The position numbers and the translations under genes are program-made. A stretch of 60,455 bases of DNA from Opitutaceae bacterium (GTDB lineage Bacteria > Verrucomicrobiota > Verrucomicrobiia > Opitutales > Opitutaceae), in NCBI GenBank assembly GCA_030693515.1, contig JAUYAK010000074.1, forward strand, positions 1 through 60,455. The letters are read 5' to 3'. Positions 1 through 8,808 of the stretch are shown piece by piece. Position 1 is the first letter of the stretch. Every line of letters starts with the position of its first letter. Under the pieces are notes generated by a model that searched no databases, had not been told where the DNA came from, and worked only from the letters and a program-made list of their open reading frames with translations.

Positions 1-658
1 GTGCCTCGGCAAGATGGGCGAAGTCTCGAAGGCCGGGCGCACCGTGCTGTTTGTGAGCCACAACATGGCCGCGACCCGCGCCCTGTGCACGACGGCGATC
101 TGGATGGACCAGGGTGCGGTGAAGGAAATCGGCCGGGTCGCTCCCGTGGCCGACCATTACCTCGCCCGCCTGCACGCCAACCCTTCGCTCGACACCGCGC
201 TGGGCGAGCGGCCCCGGGCGCAACACTTCGGCTCCAAGCTCAAGCTCACCCACGTGCGCCTCAACCAGGGCCGCGGCCTCTGGCACGGCCAACCCCTCGA
301 GGTCGAATTTCACTTCGAGTGCGCCTCCGCCGTCGAGGAGGTCGCGTTCGGGATCGGATTCTGCAACCGCGAAGGCGTGCGCATCCTTTCCCTCGACACC
401 GATCTGCCTGGCCCCCGCTGGAAATTCCCGGCCGGGCACAAGGGCCGCGCCAAGCTCACCATTCCGACCCTCATGCTTGAGCCGGACCTTTACACGCTCG
501 ACCTCGGTTCGCGTTCCGGCGACGGCCACGGCCTCGACTACCTGTCACAATTCGGCCAGGTGATGGTGACGCCCAGCGACCAGACTCCCGCCATGATCGC
601 GATGCAGGAATCCGGCCGCGGCGGCGTGCGTCAGCCGACGGAATCCGCTCTCGGCTGA
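1..658 (+). CDS. ABC transporter ATP-binding protein, Wzt-like (5' truncated)
   Basis: Only the C-terminal part is present; the open frame enters from the left edge (first full codon at base 2). The visible ATPase remnant includes the segment LFVSHNM, which fits the Walker-B-distal H-loop histidine of an ABC ATPase. A roughly 150-residue beta-rich region follows, as in the C-terminal substrate-recognition domain of Wzt/TagH-type polysaccharide exporters. Family knowledge: such ATPases work with a Wzm-like permease to export lipid-linked glycans across the inner membrane. The permease would lie outside the window. The next gene starts 16 bases downstream on the same strand, so it belongs to the polysaccharide cluster. 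The Wzt type is inferred from the C-terminal extension and the context. Confidence 0.8.
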   Translation, partial: CLGKMGEVSKAGRTVLFVSHNMAATRALCTTAIWMDQGAVKEIGRVAPVADHYLARLHANPSLDTALGERPRAQHFGSKLKLTHVRLNQGRGLWHGQPLEVEFHFECASAVEEVAFGIGFCNREGVRILSLDTDLPGPRWKFPAGHKGRAKLTIPTLMLEPDLYTLDLGSRSGDGHGLDYLSQFGQVMVTPSDQTPAMIAMQESGRGGVRQPTESALG

Positions 659-674
659 GATCGACCCAAGCCAG

Positions 675-1478
675 ATGAACTGCCCGATCTGCCAGGCTGC
701 GACCGCTCACTTCGGCGACGCCAAGATCATGGGCAAGCACCCGGCGTCGTTCCGCCGCTGCGCGGACTGCGGCTTCCTGTTTGCCCCGGATCCCTATTGG
801 CTCCCCGAATCCTACCAGTCGGCGATCAACCAAACGGACATCGGCTCCGTGTCGCGGGCCGACACCTTCTCGCGCTCAACCAAAGCCGTCATCGAATTCT
901 GCCTCAAGGACGCCAGTCGCTTCCTCGACTACGGCGCTGGCTACGGGATTTTCGTGCGCAAGATGCGGGACAACGGCTACCCATTCCTCGCCTACGACCA
1001 ATACTGCGAGAATCTCTTCGCCTCGGATTTCAAGCTGGAGGCGCTCACGGACCAGCGTTTCGATCTCGTGACGGCGTTCGAGGTCATGGAGCACCTGATC
1101 GACCCGCTTGAGACCTTCGCCACGATCTTTCGGCATGCGGACGCCGTGCTGTTCTCGACCCAGCTCGTGCCCGAGCCTGCCCCGGCCGTGGGGACGTGGT
1201 GGTATTTCGGCCTCGATCACGGCCAGCACATCTCTCTCTACACGCGGCGCACCCTTGAGCTGATCGCGTCCCGGCACGGCAAGTCTCTCGCCTCCGACGG
1301 CTCCAGGCTCCACCTGATAAGCAGCCGCCGGATATCCTCGCGCTGGTTCCGTTGGCTCACCGGCAAGAAGGGCGCGAAGCTCATCGAGCTGGCCGTGCGG
1401 CGCCCGTCGCTGCTGATGACCGATTTCGAGCAACTGCGCCAGGCGCAGTTGAAAAAACTCGGCGTGCCCGACAACTGA
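675..1478 (+). CDS. Class I SAM methyltransferase with N-terminal zinc ribbon
   Basis: This 267-residue protein starts with two Cys pairs (C3/C6 and C29/C32), which look like a zinc-binding ribbon. A Rossmann methyltransferase domain follows, with a glycine-rich SAM motif FLDYGAGYGIF at about residues 83-93 and an acidic stretch FEVMEHL that fits motif II/post-I. This architecture is common among sugar C-methyltransferases and related enzymes of polysaccharide loci; the substrate cannot be read from the sequence. It lies between the Wzt-like ATPase and a second zinc-ribbon methyltransferase, on the same strand with short gaps. The ATG start is 16 bases after the previous stop and has no obvious Shine-Dalgarno. 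Confidence 0.8.
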   Translation: MNCPICQAATAHFGDAKIMGKHPASFRRCADCGFLFAPDPYWLPESYQSAINQTDIGSVSRADTFSRSTKAVIEFCLKDASRFLDYGAGYGIFVRKMRDNGYPFLAYDQYCENLFASDFKLEALTDQRFDLVTAFEVMEHLIDPLETFATIFRHADAVLFSTQLVPEPAPAVGTWWYFGLDHGQHISLYTRRTLELIASRHGKSLASDGSRLHLISSRRISSRWFRWLTGKKGAKLIELAVRRPSLLMTDFEQLRQAQLKKLGVPDN

Positions 1479-1497
1479 AGCCATTCCTCGTTTTTTC

Positions 1498-2520
1498 GTG
1501 AGCACCCAGCCCGCCACACCCCCGTCCGGACCACAGACCGGCTGTCTGGTCTGCGGCGAGGCCGCGACCAAGCCCTGGACCGGGCGCCACTGGCACATCC
1601 CAGGGCGCGACCGTCAGTTCACCTACGTCGCGTGCGCCCGCTGTGGCTCACTGTCCTGCGCCCCGGTGCCGACCGAGGCCGAGCTCGCCTACTATTACGG
1701 CACGCACTTCGACTACGGTTGGTATCGGCAGCGCGCGTCGTTGAAAAAGATCCAAGCCAAGGCGCGGTGGCGCCGTGCCGGTCGGATTCTGAAAAACTAC
1801 GGCGCATCCAAAGGCCGGCTGCTCGACATCGGGTGCGGGCACGGCCATTTCGTGAACAGCGCGAAACGCGACGGATGGGAAGCTTGGGGGGTGGATTTCG
1901 CTTCGGATGCGACTGCCTATGGGCGCGAGACCCTGAAACTTAAGATCGTCGAGGGCACGCTCGGCACCGCCGTCCGCTCCGGTCAATTGCCAGCTCGCAC
2001 ATTCGACTTCATCACCGCATGGCATTGTGCCGAGCACGTGAGCGAACAGAGAGAATTTTTCGACCTCATCGCCGGCCTTCTGGCGCCGGGCGGACTCCTG
2101 TTGATTGCCGTGCCAAACGCAGAAGCCACGGGCATGAAGTCGCGCCGCGAAGAGTGGACGTGGTGCCAGCAGCCTTACTTGCATGTCGTCCACTACACCG
2201 CTCGCGGCCTGACCGCCGCCGTCGCGCAAAGCGGCCTGACCGTGGCTGCCACTTGGTCACGCGACACATGGGATGGAAACTGGCTGAGCGATGAAGTCTT
2301 CGGCGACGCGCCTAAGGTGGTTGCGAAACAACTGGCGAAACTGCACTGGCGGCTCGGATTTGGCTTCGAGGAAGGAGTGCGGTTGGCCTGTTACGCCATC
2401 GGTGGCATCCGTCACTGGGCCTTTGGCCTCGAAGGCCGCGGGCTGGATCGCGCCGAGCTATCTCTGCTCGCGAGCTCCCCGCCTCATGCGGCAGCCAACC
2501 AACCTGAGGGAAAAAGCTGA
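1498..2520 (+). CDS. Class I SAM methyltransferase with N-terminal zinc ribbon (second copy type)
   Basis: The protein has 340 residues and starts with GTG. Cys pairs C16/C19 and C46/C49 form a likely zinc ribbon. The SAM-binding motif LLDIGCGHGHF lies at about residues 108-118, followed by AWHCAEHV and LLAPGGLLLIAVPNAE, typical of the Methyltransf_11/23 fold. It resembles the preceding gene in architecture but diverges in sequence, so the two are probably functional siblings and not a recent duplication. It likely methylates a nucleotide-sugar or glycan intermediate. The GTG at 1498 is preferred because the zinc ribbon begins shortly after it and it clears the upstream stop by 19 bases. Confidence 0.8.
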   Translation: MSTQPATPPSGPQTGCLVCGEAATKPWTGRHWHIPGRDRQFTYVACARCGSLSCAPVPTEAELAYYYGTHFDYGWYRQRASLKKIQAKARWRRAGRILKNYGASKGRLLDIGCGHGHFVNSAKRDGWEAWGVDFASDATAYGRETLKLKIVEGTLGTAVRSGQLPARTFDFITAWHCAEHVSEQREFFDLIAGLLAPGGLLLIAVPNAEATGMKSRREEWTWCQQPYLHVVHYTARGLTAAVAQSGLTVAATWSRDTWDGNWLSDEVFGDAPKVVAKQLAKLHWRLGFGFEEGVRLACYAIGGIRHWAFGLEGRGLDRAELSLLASSPPHAAANQPEGKS

Positions 2521-2524
2521 TCCG

Positions 2525-3544
2525 ATGCCTCCCTCCTGCAGCGCGAACAACCAGGCCCACTTCCGCTCCGCCAAGCTCGGAGCCGTCCGCCTCATCGCCC
2601 GGCTGGCCCTGCTGCGCATCGCGGCGTGGCTGACCCGGCGCAAGTTGATCGTCGTGACGCTGACAGAGCATTTCGGCGACATCGTGGCCTGCGAGCCTGT
2701 CGTTGGTCATCTGCGCCAGGCCCATCCTCGCGTTTGGCTCGTTTGGGTGTGCAGCCCGCGCTACGTCGAACTGGTTCAGCATCACCCTGGCATCGATTCC
2801 GTCGCGACCGTGCCCTGCCTCACCAGTTGGATCATCGCGCGGCGCTATCATATTGCCGCGCGCCAAATCGATCTGCACGTCAACGGTCGCTTCTGCCCCG
2901 TCTGCCTTCGGGCCTTGGAGAACCCGGCCAATCCTGCCATTACGCTTAACAATTATTATCGATTCGGGTCGCTCCAGCAGGCGCTCGCTCAAGCCGCGGG
3001 CCTGCCTCCTTTGGACGAACAGCCCGCCCTGCACTTTCCAGAAGGGATCGACGCCCGCATCGCCCAACTGGGTTTGCTGCAGGACTACGTCGTGATTCAC
3101 GCCAAGTCCAACGAGGCCGTGCGCGACTGGCCACTGGAACGCTGGCCGGAAGTTGCCCGTCGAATCCGAGACGACCTCGGGCTTACAGTAGTCGAAATCG
3201 GTCTAAAGAGCGTGCTCGCGACCGGCAGCGTGCCCTTCGTGGATCTGTGCGGAAAACTCAGCTTCCTGGAGACCGCGCGCGTCATCCAACATGCGCGGCT
3301 CTTTGTCGGCATCGATAGCGGCCCCGCGCAACTGGCCAATGCGGTCCGCTGCCCCGGCGTGTTGCTGCTGGGCCAGTATCGCGGTTTTGACAATTACCAG
3401 CCTCACTCCGGCTACTACCGCGCGGGCGGCGCGACCATTTTGCGCGCGGCCGGCACCTTGCAGCAACTGGCCGTCGACGAGGTCGCCGCGGCCGTTGAGG
3501 CCCGTCTCGCCGATTCCAGCGCGCATCAGGCCGGGACCTCTTGA
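2525..3544 (+). CDS. Glycosyltransferase family 9 (heptosyltransferase-like)
   Basis: 339 residues from the ATG at 2525, four bases after the previous stop. An in-frame extension upstream would overlap the methyltransferase and has no family similarity. The N-terminal domain carries LIVVTLTEHFGDIVACEPVVGHL, matching the GT9 pattern of GDxxxxxPxxxxLR. The C-terminal domain has LFVGIDSGPAQLANAV, the GT9 nucleotide-sugar-binding motif (DSGP in place of the common DTGP/DSGxxH). GT9 enzymes transfer ADP-heptose or related sugars in LPS core synthesis; the donor here is unknown. It acts at the cytoplasmic face of the inner membrane. Confidence 0.8.
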   Translation: MPPSCSANNQAHFRSAKLGAVRLIARLALLRIAAWLTRRKLIVVTLTEHFGDIVACEPVVGHLRQAHPRVWLVWVCSPRYVELVQHHPGIDSVATVPCLTSWIIARRYHIAARQIDLHVNGRFCPVCLRALENPANPAITLNNYYRFGSLQQALAQAAGLPPLDEQPALHFPEGIDARIAQLGLLQDYVVIHAKSNEAVRDWPLERWPEVARRIRDDLGLTVVEIGLKSVLATGSVPFVDLCGKLSFLETARVIQHARLFVGIDSGPAQLANAVRCPGVLLLGQYRGFDNYQPHSGYYRAGGATILRAAGTLQQLAVDEVAAAVEARLADSSAHQAGTS

Positions 3545-3551
3545 GTCTGGG

Positions 3552-3574
3552 GCTTTTTTCCGTTTGAAAAAAGC
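3552..3574. other. Perfect A/T-rich hairpin in the gap after the GT9 gene
   Basis: Nine-base arms GCTTTTTTC and GAAAAAAGC are separated by CGTTT. They lie within 10 bases of the GT9 stop codon. The T tract is inside the stem, so this is not a textbook intrinsic terminator. It could still stabilise a 3' end or cause partial termination within the operon. Confidence 0.3.
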
Positions 3575-3640
3575 GCCTTCGCGCCCGTCCACGTCGTCTT
3601 AAGTTTGCCCGCCGCCGAGCCGTTTGTAATTTCCTTCACC

Positions 3641-4600
3641 ATGCCACGCAGACTCTTGAGCCGAATGCTGGACCGTTTGCTGCACCCCTTGGTGCGCCGG
3701 CTCGATCAAGCCCACCACGGGCACACCCTCCGAGTCATGGACGGCATGGAACGCCACGCCTTTCTCATGGCGGACCTGCTGATTGCCCAGCGCCGCGCGC
3801 AACCGGAACTTACGCCGCGCGACTGGGAATTCCGCGTCTGCTCCCAGTGGGGCCAGGACGGAATCATCCAATATCTCCTCCACCACGTGCCGATCGCGCA
3901 CCGCACTTTCGTCGAGTTCGGCGTGCAGAATTATCGCGAGTCGAGCACGCGCTTCCTGCTCATGCACGACAACTGGTCGGGCCTGATCATCGACGGCGAC
4001 GCGGACGCCATCGCAGACATCCAACGTGAATCCTACTACTGGCAGCACGACCTCGCGGCGCTCAATGCCTTTATCACGCGCGAGAACATCAACGAGTTGA
4101 TCGCAAAAAAATTCACCGGCGATCTCGGCCTGCTGGTGGTCGATATCGACGGCAACGACTACTGGGTCTGGGAGGCCATCGACGTGGTGCGGCCGCGCAT
4201 CGTGATCTGCGAATACAACAGCGTCCTGGGGCCCGACCTTGCCGTCACGGTGCCCTACCGGCCGGACTTCACCCGCGAAGCAGCGCACCACTCCAACCTT
4301 TATTTCGGGGCGTCCCTCAGCGCGCTCCACCATCTTGCGCTGCGCAAAGGCTACGCCTTTGTCGGCTGCAATTCGCATGGCAACGACGCCTTCTTCGTCC
4401 GGGCCGACATCGCGCACGATGTCCCCGCCGTCGCGCTCGACGACGGCTACATCGAGTCGCAATTCCGCGAGTCGCGCGATGCGCAGGGCCGCCTCACGCA
4501 TCTCGCCGGCCGCGCGCGCTTCGACGCCATCGCTCACCTTGAAGTCTTCGACCTGGCGGATGGAAAGGTGCGCCCACTCCGTGAAGCGAAGCCGCTCTGA
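3641..4600 (+). CDS. Conserved hypothetical protein, FkbM/methyltransferase-like fold
   Basis: 319 residues from the ATG at 3641; a TTG 36 bases upstream is in frame but less likely. The core reads TFVEFGVQNYRESSTRFLL, then WSGLIIDGD and LLVVDIDGNDYWVWEAI. This has the order of a SAM-binding Rossmann fold (acidic-aromatic-glycine loop, an acidic residue after strand 2, a later DIDG strand), as in FkbM-type enzymes, but the glycine loop is atypical. Proteins of this kind occur in glycan-synthesis clusters without an assigned reaction. It is flanked by a GT9 gene and a GT-A-fold glycosyltransferase, so a role in glycan modification is inferred only. Confidence 0.6.
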   Translation: MPRRLLSRMLDRLLHPLVRRLDQAHHGHTLRVMDGMERHAFLMADLLIAQRRAQPELTPRDWEFRVCSQWGQDGIIQYLLHHVPIAHRTFVEFGVQNYRESSTRFLLMHDNWSGLIIDGDADAIADIQRESYYWQHDLAALNAFITRENINELIAKKFTGDLGLLVVDIDGNDYWVWEAIDVVRPRIVICEYNSVLGPDLAVTVPYRPDFTREAAHHSNLYFGASLSALHHLALRKGYAFVGCNSHGNDAFFVRADIAHDVPAVALDDGYIESQFRESRDAQGRLTHLAGRARFDAIAHLEVFDLADGKVRPLREAKPL

Positions 4601-4648
4601 CCCTCTTTCCGCGCCTAGGCGCAGTCCGCAGCCGCCTCCGCGCGTTCC

Positions 4649-5698
4649 ATGACGCTCACGATCTTCACCCTCTGTTCAGCCAACTATCTGGCCCATGCCA
4701 AGACGCTGGGCGAATCCGTGCGCCGGCATCACCCGGAAGCGCGCTTCGTAATCGGCCTCGTCGATCGCGTGCCATCGGATCTCCCGCCGGGCTTTCTGCA
4801 CGCCTGCGAGGTGCTGCCGGTGGAGCAGCTGAAGCTTCCCGGATTCGCCGACATGGCGGCGCGCTACAACGTGGTCGAGCTCAACACGGCGGTGAAACCC
4901 TTCTACCTTGAGCACCTCTATGCCGCGCCGGAGCCGCCCGCGGTCGTCATCTACCTCGATCCCGACATTGTGCTGTTCAGCCCGATGACCCGCGTGCTCG
5001 AACGGCTGCGCACCCACCACCTGATCTTCACCCCGCACAGCTGCACGCCCGACGACAACCCAACGGTCGTCGATTACGAGCAGGCCATGCTCAGCACGGG
5101 CGTGTTCAACCTCGGCTTCCTGGCGACAAGCCGGTCCGATGAAACGATGCGTTTCCTGCGCTGGTGGCAAAAGCGCCTGTTCGCCTATTGCTATTACCGG
5201 CCGGGCACCGGGCTCTTCGTCGATCAGATCTGGACGGTGCTCGCCCCGGCCTATTTCGAGTCTTCCTTCATTGAGCGCGATCCCGGCCACAACACCGCGT
5301 ATTGGAATCTCTTTGAGCGCAGGATGACGTGCGACGCAGGTCGCTGGATCGTCAACGACCGCCACCCGCTCGTTTTTTTTCACTTCAGCAATTACAATCC
5401 GGACAAACCCGAGAAACTCGCGAACCGCGCGTGGCCGGCGGTCCCCACGTTCGCCGAGCGGCCTGAGCTCGTGCCGCTCTACGCCGCGTATCGCGCGGCC
5501 CTGCTGCGCCACGGCTACCCCGCCGTGCATGGCATCAAATGCCAGCTCGGGTTGCCGATGGGCGGCAAGGTGCCACCACCAGCGTCAGCACCCAAGCGTT
5601 TCGCCGGAAAAGTCCTCGCCACGCTGCCCGCGAGCCTGCGCGGCGCCCTCGGCCGCACCGCCGGCTTTGTCTCCCGCCACTGCGGCGCCGCATCATGA
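4649..5698 (+). CDS. Glycosyltransferase of the nucleotide-diphosphosugar (GT-A/GT8-like) superfamily
   Basis: 349 residues. The N-terminus MTLTIFTLCSANYLAHAKTL and the segment VVIYLDPDIVLFSPM (a DxD metal-binding motif) are characteristic of GT-A enzymes of the GT8/GT24-like type. The region between them holds a long acceptor-binding insertion. No membrane helix is evident, so it probably acts in the cytoplasm on lipid-linked or nucleotide-linked sugars. Its stop overlaps the ATG of the next GT2 gene (ATGA at 5695-5698), indicating translational coupling. Confidence 0.75.
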   Translation: MTLTIFTLCSANYLAHAKTLGESVRRHHPEARFVIGLVDRVPSDLPPGFLHACEVLPVEQLKLPGFADMAARYNVVELNTAVKPFYLEHLYAAPEPPAVVIYLDPDIVLFSPMTRVLERLRTHHLIFTPHSCTPDDNPTVVDYEQAMLSTGVFNLGFLATSRSDETMRFLRWWQKRLFAYCYYRPGTGLFVDQIWTVLAPAYFESSFIERDPGHNTAYWNLFERRMTCDAGRWIVNDRHPLVFFHFSNYNPDKPEKLANRAWPAVPTFAERPELVPLYAAYRAALLRHGYPAVHGIKCQLGLPMGGKVPPPASAPKRFAGKVLATLPASLRGALGRTAGFVSRHCGAAS

Positions 5699-6675
5699 GC
5701 GCCTCGATCATCATCTGCACCTACAACCGCGCGCGCGACCTGGATGCCACGCTCCGGGCTTTGCAGGCGACTGAAGTGCCGGCCGATTTTCCGGTGGACA
5801 CACTCGTGGTCGACAACGGATCGACGGACGAGACCCGACACGTTGTCGAGGCCCACCGTGGCGGGCGGCTCGGTGTCTCCTACACGCATGAGCCGCGGCG
5901 AGGGAAGGGCCACGCCTATAACCGCGGCCTCGCCGAATCGCGCGGAGAGATCGCCATCTTCACCGACGACGATGTCCGCCCCGCGCGGAACTGGATCGCA
6001 GCGATCTCCGCACCCATTCGGGAAAATCGCGCCGAAGCCGTCGCCGGAACCATCACGATCGCACCGCATCTGGATCGTCCGTGGATGAAGACGTTTCACC
6101 GCACCACGATGGCCGCGACCACAGGCTGGGACATGCGCAACCCCGGCGGGATGAACGGAGCCAACATGGCCTTTACGAAGCGCGTGCTCGAAAAAGTGCC
6201 CGGCTTCGATCCGGAACTCGGGCCCGGCGCACTGGGCTTTTGGGACGAGGCGCTTTTCGGCAACCAGCTCCTCGCCGCCGGCTACCGAATCACGGGCGCC
6301 GCCGAGGCCATTGTGGAACATCACTTCCAGCCCTCGCGGCTCAAGCGCCAAGCCTTCCTGGAGCACGCAGCCAAGGCGGGCCGATCCGTCGCCTACCTCG
6401 CTTGGCATTGGGGCCACTCGCCGCGCGATCCTTTCGTGCGCTTCCGAGCGCTGAGAAAAAGGATCAAACTCGCCCTGCTCCGCACGTTACATCCCCGCGA
6501 TTGCACAATCGAGGAAGGCTGCGCCGAATGGGAGTTCAACGCCGCACGCACGCTCGCATATTTCGAGCAATTCGCGCGTGAGCAGGAGCGCCCCCGCGCC
6601 TACGCGAAGCATGGTCTCCGCAAACTCGCTCCGGCCGCGCCGCGGTCCACCACCCTCCAGCCTGCCACGCCATGA
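5695..6675 (+). CDS. Glycosyltransferase family 2
   Basis: 326 residues, starting at the ATGA overlap; an upstream in-frame extension to 5539 lies entirely inside the previous gene and is rejected. The N-terminus SASIIICTYNRARDLDATL is the classical GT2 opening. TLVVDNGSTDETR and AIFTDDDVRPARNWI give the nucleotide-binding and DxD metal-binding sites. PGFDPELGPG and FWDEALFGNQL fit the C-terminal acceptor region of GT2 enzymes. It is inverting by family; the sugar and linkage are unknown. Its stop overlaps the next gene at 6672-6675. Confidence 0.88.
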   Translation: MSASIIICTYNRARDLDATLRALQATEVPADFPVDTLVVDNGSTDETRHVVEAHRGGRLGVSYTHEPRRGKGHAYNRGLAESRGEIAIFTDDDVRPARNWIAAISAPIRENRAEAVAGTITIAPHLDRPWMKTFHRTTMAATTGWDMRNPGGMNGANMAFTKRVLEKVPGFDPELGPGALGFWDEALFGNQLLAAGYRITGAAEAIVEHHFQPSRLKRQAFLEHAAKAGRSVAYLAWHWGHSPRDPFVRFRALRKRIKLALLRTLHPRDCTIEEGCAEWEFNAARTLAYFEQFAREQERPRAYAKHGLRKLAPAAPRSTTLQPATP

Positions 6676-7772
6676 ACCTCGCCTACGACGGACATATCTT
6701 CCGCTGGCAGAAAGTGGGCGGCGTGAGCCGCTACTTCCGCGAGGTCATCTCCCGGCTCCCCCGCGACTGGACCCCGGCAATCCTCGGCGAGGCCGCGCCG
6801 CAAAACCTGCCGTCCCATCCGCGGCTCATTGCCTCGGGCCTGAGTTCGCTGCGCCCGCGCAGCCTGAGCCAGCCACTCAAGGTCCGGTGGTGGGAACAAC
6901 GCCACCTTTCACGCGCGCATGTTTTTCACCCCACCTACTACGGCCTGACTGGGGGCCTCAGCTATGCGCGCATCAAATGCCCCGTGGTCGTGACGGTCCA
7001 CGATCTCATCTCGGCCACCTATCCGCAGCTGGAGGATGATGGCGCTGCCACGACTCAAGGCATGCGCGTGGCGCTGGACCGGGCCGACCACGCGATTTGC
7101 GTGTCTCGTGCCACGGAGCGGGATCTGCTTACGCATTTTCCGCACATGGCAGGCAAGACCTCGGTCATTTATCACGGCACGTCGTTCGAGGTCTTTCGCG
7201 ATTCCCCCCCCGCCTCGATTTTCGAGGTGCCGGTGTTTCTCTTCGTCGGCCGCCGCTCGACCTACAAGAATTTTGCCCTGTTGCTCCGCGCGTTTGCGAA
7301 GGCCTGCCAGTCGCACCCCACCATGCGGCTGTGCGCCGCCGGCGGCCCGCTGACCGAGGAGGAGAAATGGCAGATCCATTTTCTCGGCCTTTCCAGCCGC
7401 GTGGACGCGGTGACCTACCCTTCCGAGGAAAAACTGGAGCAGCTTTATCGCGACAGCGTGGCGCTGCTCTATCCTTCCCGCCACGAGGGTTTCGGCATTC
7501 CCGCGCTGGAGGCCATGGCCTGCGGCACCCTCGCCGTCACCGCCAACACCACCAGCCTGCCCGAAGTGGTGGGCGACGCCGGCATCATGCTCGATCCGGC
7601 GGATGAGGCGGCGTGGACGGACTGCATGCTCGCCATCGCCACGGACCAGGTCCGTCGTTCGGAATTGCTGGAGCGGGGCCGCCGGCGGGCCACGGGGTTT
7701 TCGTGGGAGGCCACGGCCGCCAAGCACGCCGCCGAATACCGCCGGCTCGCGCTGGCCCCCCACCGTCCCTGA
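6672..7772 (+). CDS. Glycosyltransferase family 4 (GT-B fold)
   Basis: 366 residues, coupled to the upstream GT2 gene by an ATGA overlap. The N-terminal domain has VGGVSRYFREVISRLP, a typical GT4 donor/acceptor loop, and VVVTVHDLI. The C-terminal domain carries FLFVGRRSTYKNF and PSRHEGFGIPALEAMACG, the E-x7-E signature of retaining GT4 enzymes. It is similar to mannosyl- and rhamnosyl-transferases of O-antigen clusters, but the donor cannot be assigned. It is cytoplasmic and probably peripheral to the membrane. Confidence 0.88.
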   Translation: MNLAYDGHIFRWQKVGGVSRYFREVISRLPRDWTPAILGEAAPQNLPSHPRLIASGLSSLRPRSLSQPLKVRWWEQRHLSRAHVFHPTYYGLTGGLSYARIKCPVVVTVHDLISATYPQLEDDGAATTQGMRVALDRADHAICVSRATERDLLTHFPHMAGKTSVIYHGTSFEVFRDSPPASIFEVPVFLFVGRRSTYKNFALLLRAFAKACQSHPTMRLCAAGGPLTEEEKWQIHFLGLSSRVDAVTYPSEEKLEQLYRDSVALLYPSRHEGFGIPALEAMACGTLAVTANTTSLPEVVGDAGIMLDPADEAAWTDCMLAIATDQVRRSELLERGRRRATGFSWEATAAKHAAEYRRLALAPHRP

Positions 7773-7777
7773 ACCTC

Positions 7778-8791
7778 ATGAACGCCCAACCCAAAGAGAA
7801 ACCCGTGTGGATTTGCGTCTCGCCCACCAAGAACGAGTCGTGGGTCATCGATCGTTTCCTGGGTGCGGCGGGCACGTGGGCGGATCACATCTTTGTCGCC
7901 GACCAAGGCTCGACCGATGGCACGCGCGAGATGATCGCCCGCGCGCCCAAGTCCAGCCTGCTCTCCAACGAGGCCCAAGGTTTCTACGAACATCACCGCC
8001 AGACGCTCCTGCTTTCCGCCGCGCGCAAGATTCCCGGCAAGCGGATCATCGTGAGCCTCGACGCGGACGAGACCCTGTCCGCCCACTGCCGCACCTCGCC
8101 CGAATGGGCCAAGATCGAGGCGGCCGCGCCGGGCACGATCCTCCGCTTCCGCTGGGTGAACATCCTGCCCGGCTTCGAACGCGCCTGGGTTTGCCCCGGG
8201 CACGTGCCGCTCGGCTATGTGGACGACGGCGTGGACTACGTCGGCGGCACGATTCACGGCCCGCGCCTGCCCCAACCCAAGGATGCGCCCGTCCTGGACC
8301 TGAACGACATCGTCGTCCTGCATTTCCAATACATCCTCTGGGATCGCATGGCCAGCAAGCAGCGCTGGTATCAGGCGTGGGAGTTCACCCGCGGCAAGTC
8401 CGGCCCGCTCGACATTTTTCGCCAATACAACCACATGCACGGCGGCTGGGAAGAGCGCGACCTCTGCCCCGTCCGCCCGGAGTGGCTGGAGGGTTTCGAC
8501 CGGGCGGGCATCGACTACCGTTCGCTCACGTGCGAGCCCGTGACCTGGTGGGATCGCGAGGTCGCCGGGATGTTGAAGGAACGCGGACCGGAGTATTTCC
8601 GGCGCATCGCCCTGTGGGACTACGATTGGAACGCTTTCGCCCGGAAGGTTGGCATGACGGGAGTGGATTTCAGCGACCCGCGCTCGAAGTTCGAACGCAT
8701 CGCCCACAGCTGGCTCAAGCGCACCCAAAAACGCCGCGGGGATCTGAGTGTGCGGGCCTTCGAAAAACTCCTGCGCCTCCGCGGCTGGTGA
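7778..8791 (+). CDS. Glycosyltransferase family 2
   Basis: 337 residues from the ATG at 7778, five bases after the previous stop. An earlier in-frame start would overlap the GT4 gene by 160 bases and is rejected. The segments KNESWVIDRFLGAAG, IFVADQGSTDGTREMI and IIVSLDADETL give the GT2 nucleotide-binding and DxD sites. The remaining ~200 residues lack transmembrane helices. This is close to the WaaE/KdtX-like GT2 style that begins with a conserved KNE, so a core- or branch-sugar transfer is plausible. Confidence 0.82.
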   Translation: MNAQPKEKPVWICVSPTKNESWVIDRFLGAAGTWADHIFVADQGSTDGTREMIARAPKSSLLSNEAQGFYEHHRQTLLLSAARKIPGKRIIVSLDADETLSAHCRTSPEWAKIEAAAPGTILRFRWVNILPGFERAWVCPGHVPLGYVDDGVDYVGGTIHGPRLPQPKDAPVLDLNDIVVLHFQYILWDRMASKQRWYQAWEFTRGKSGPLDIFRQYNHMHGGWEERDLCPVRPEWLEGFDRAGIDYRSLTCEPVTWWDREVAGMLKERGPEYFRRIALWDYDWNAFARKVGMTGVDFSDPRSKFERIAHSWLKRTQKRRGDLSVRAFEKLLRLRGW

Positions 8792-8808
8792 CCCAATCTG
8801 CGCCCGTG

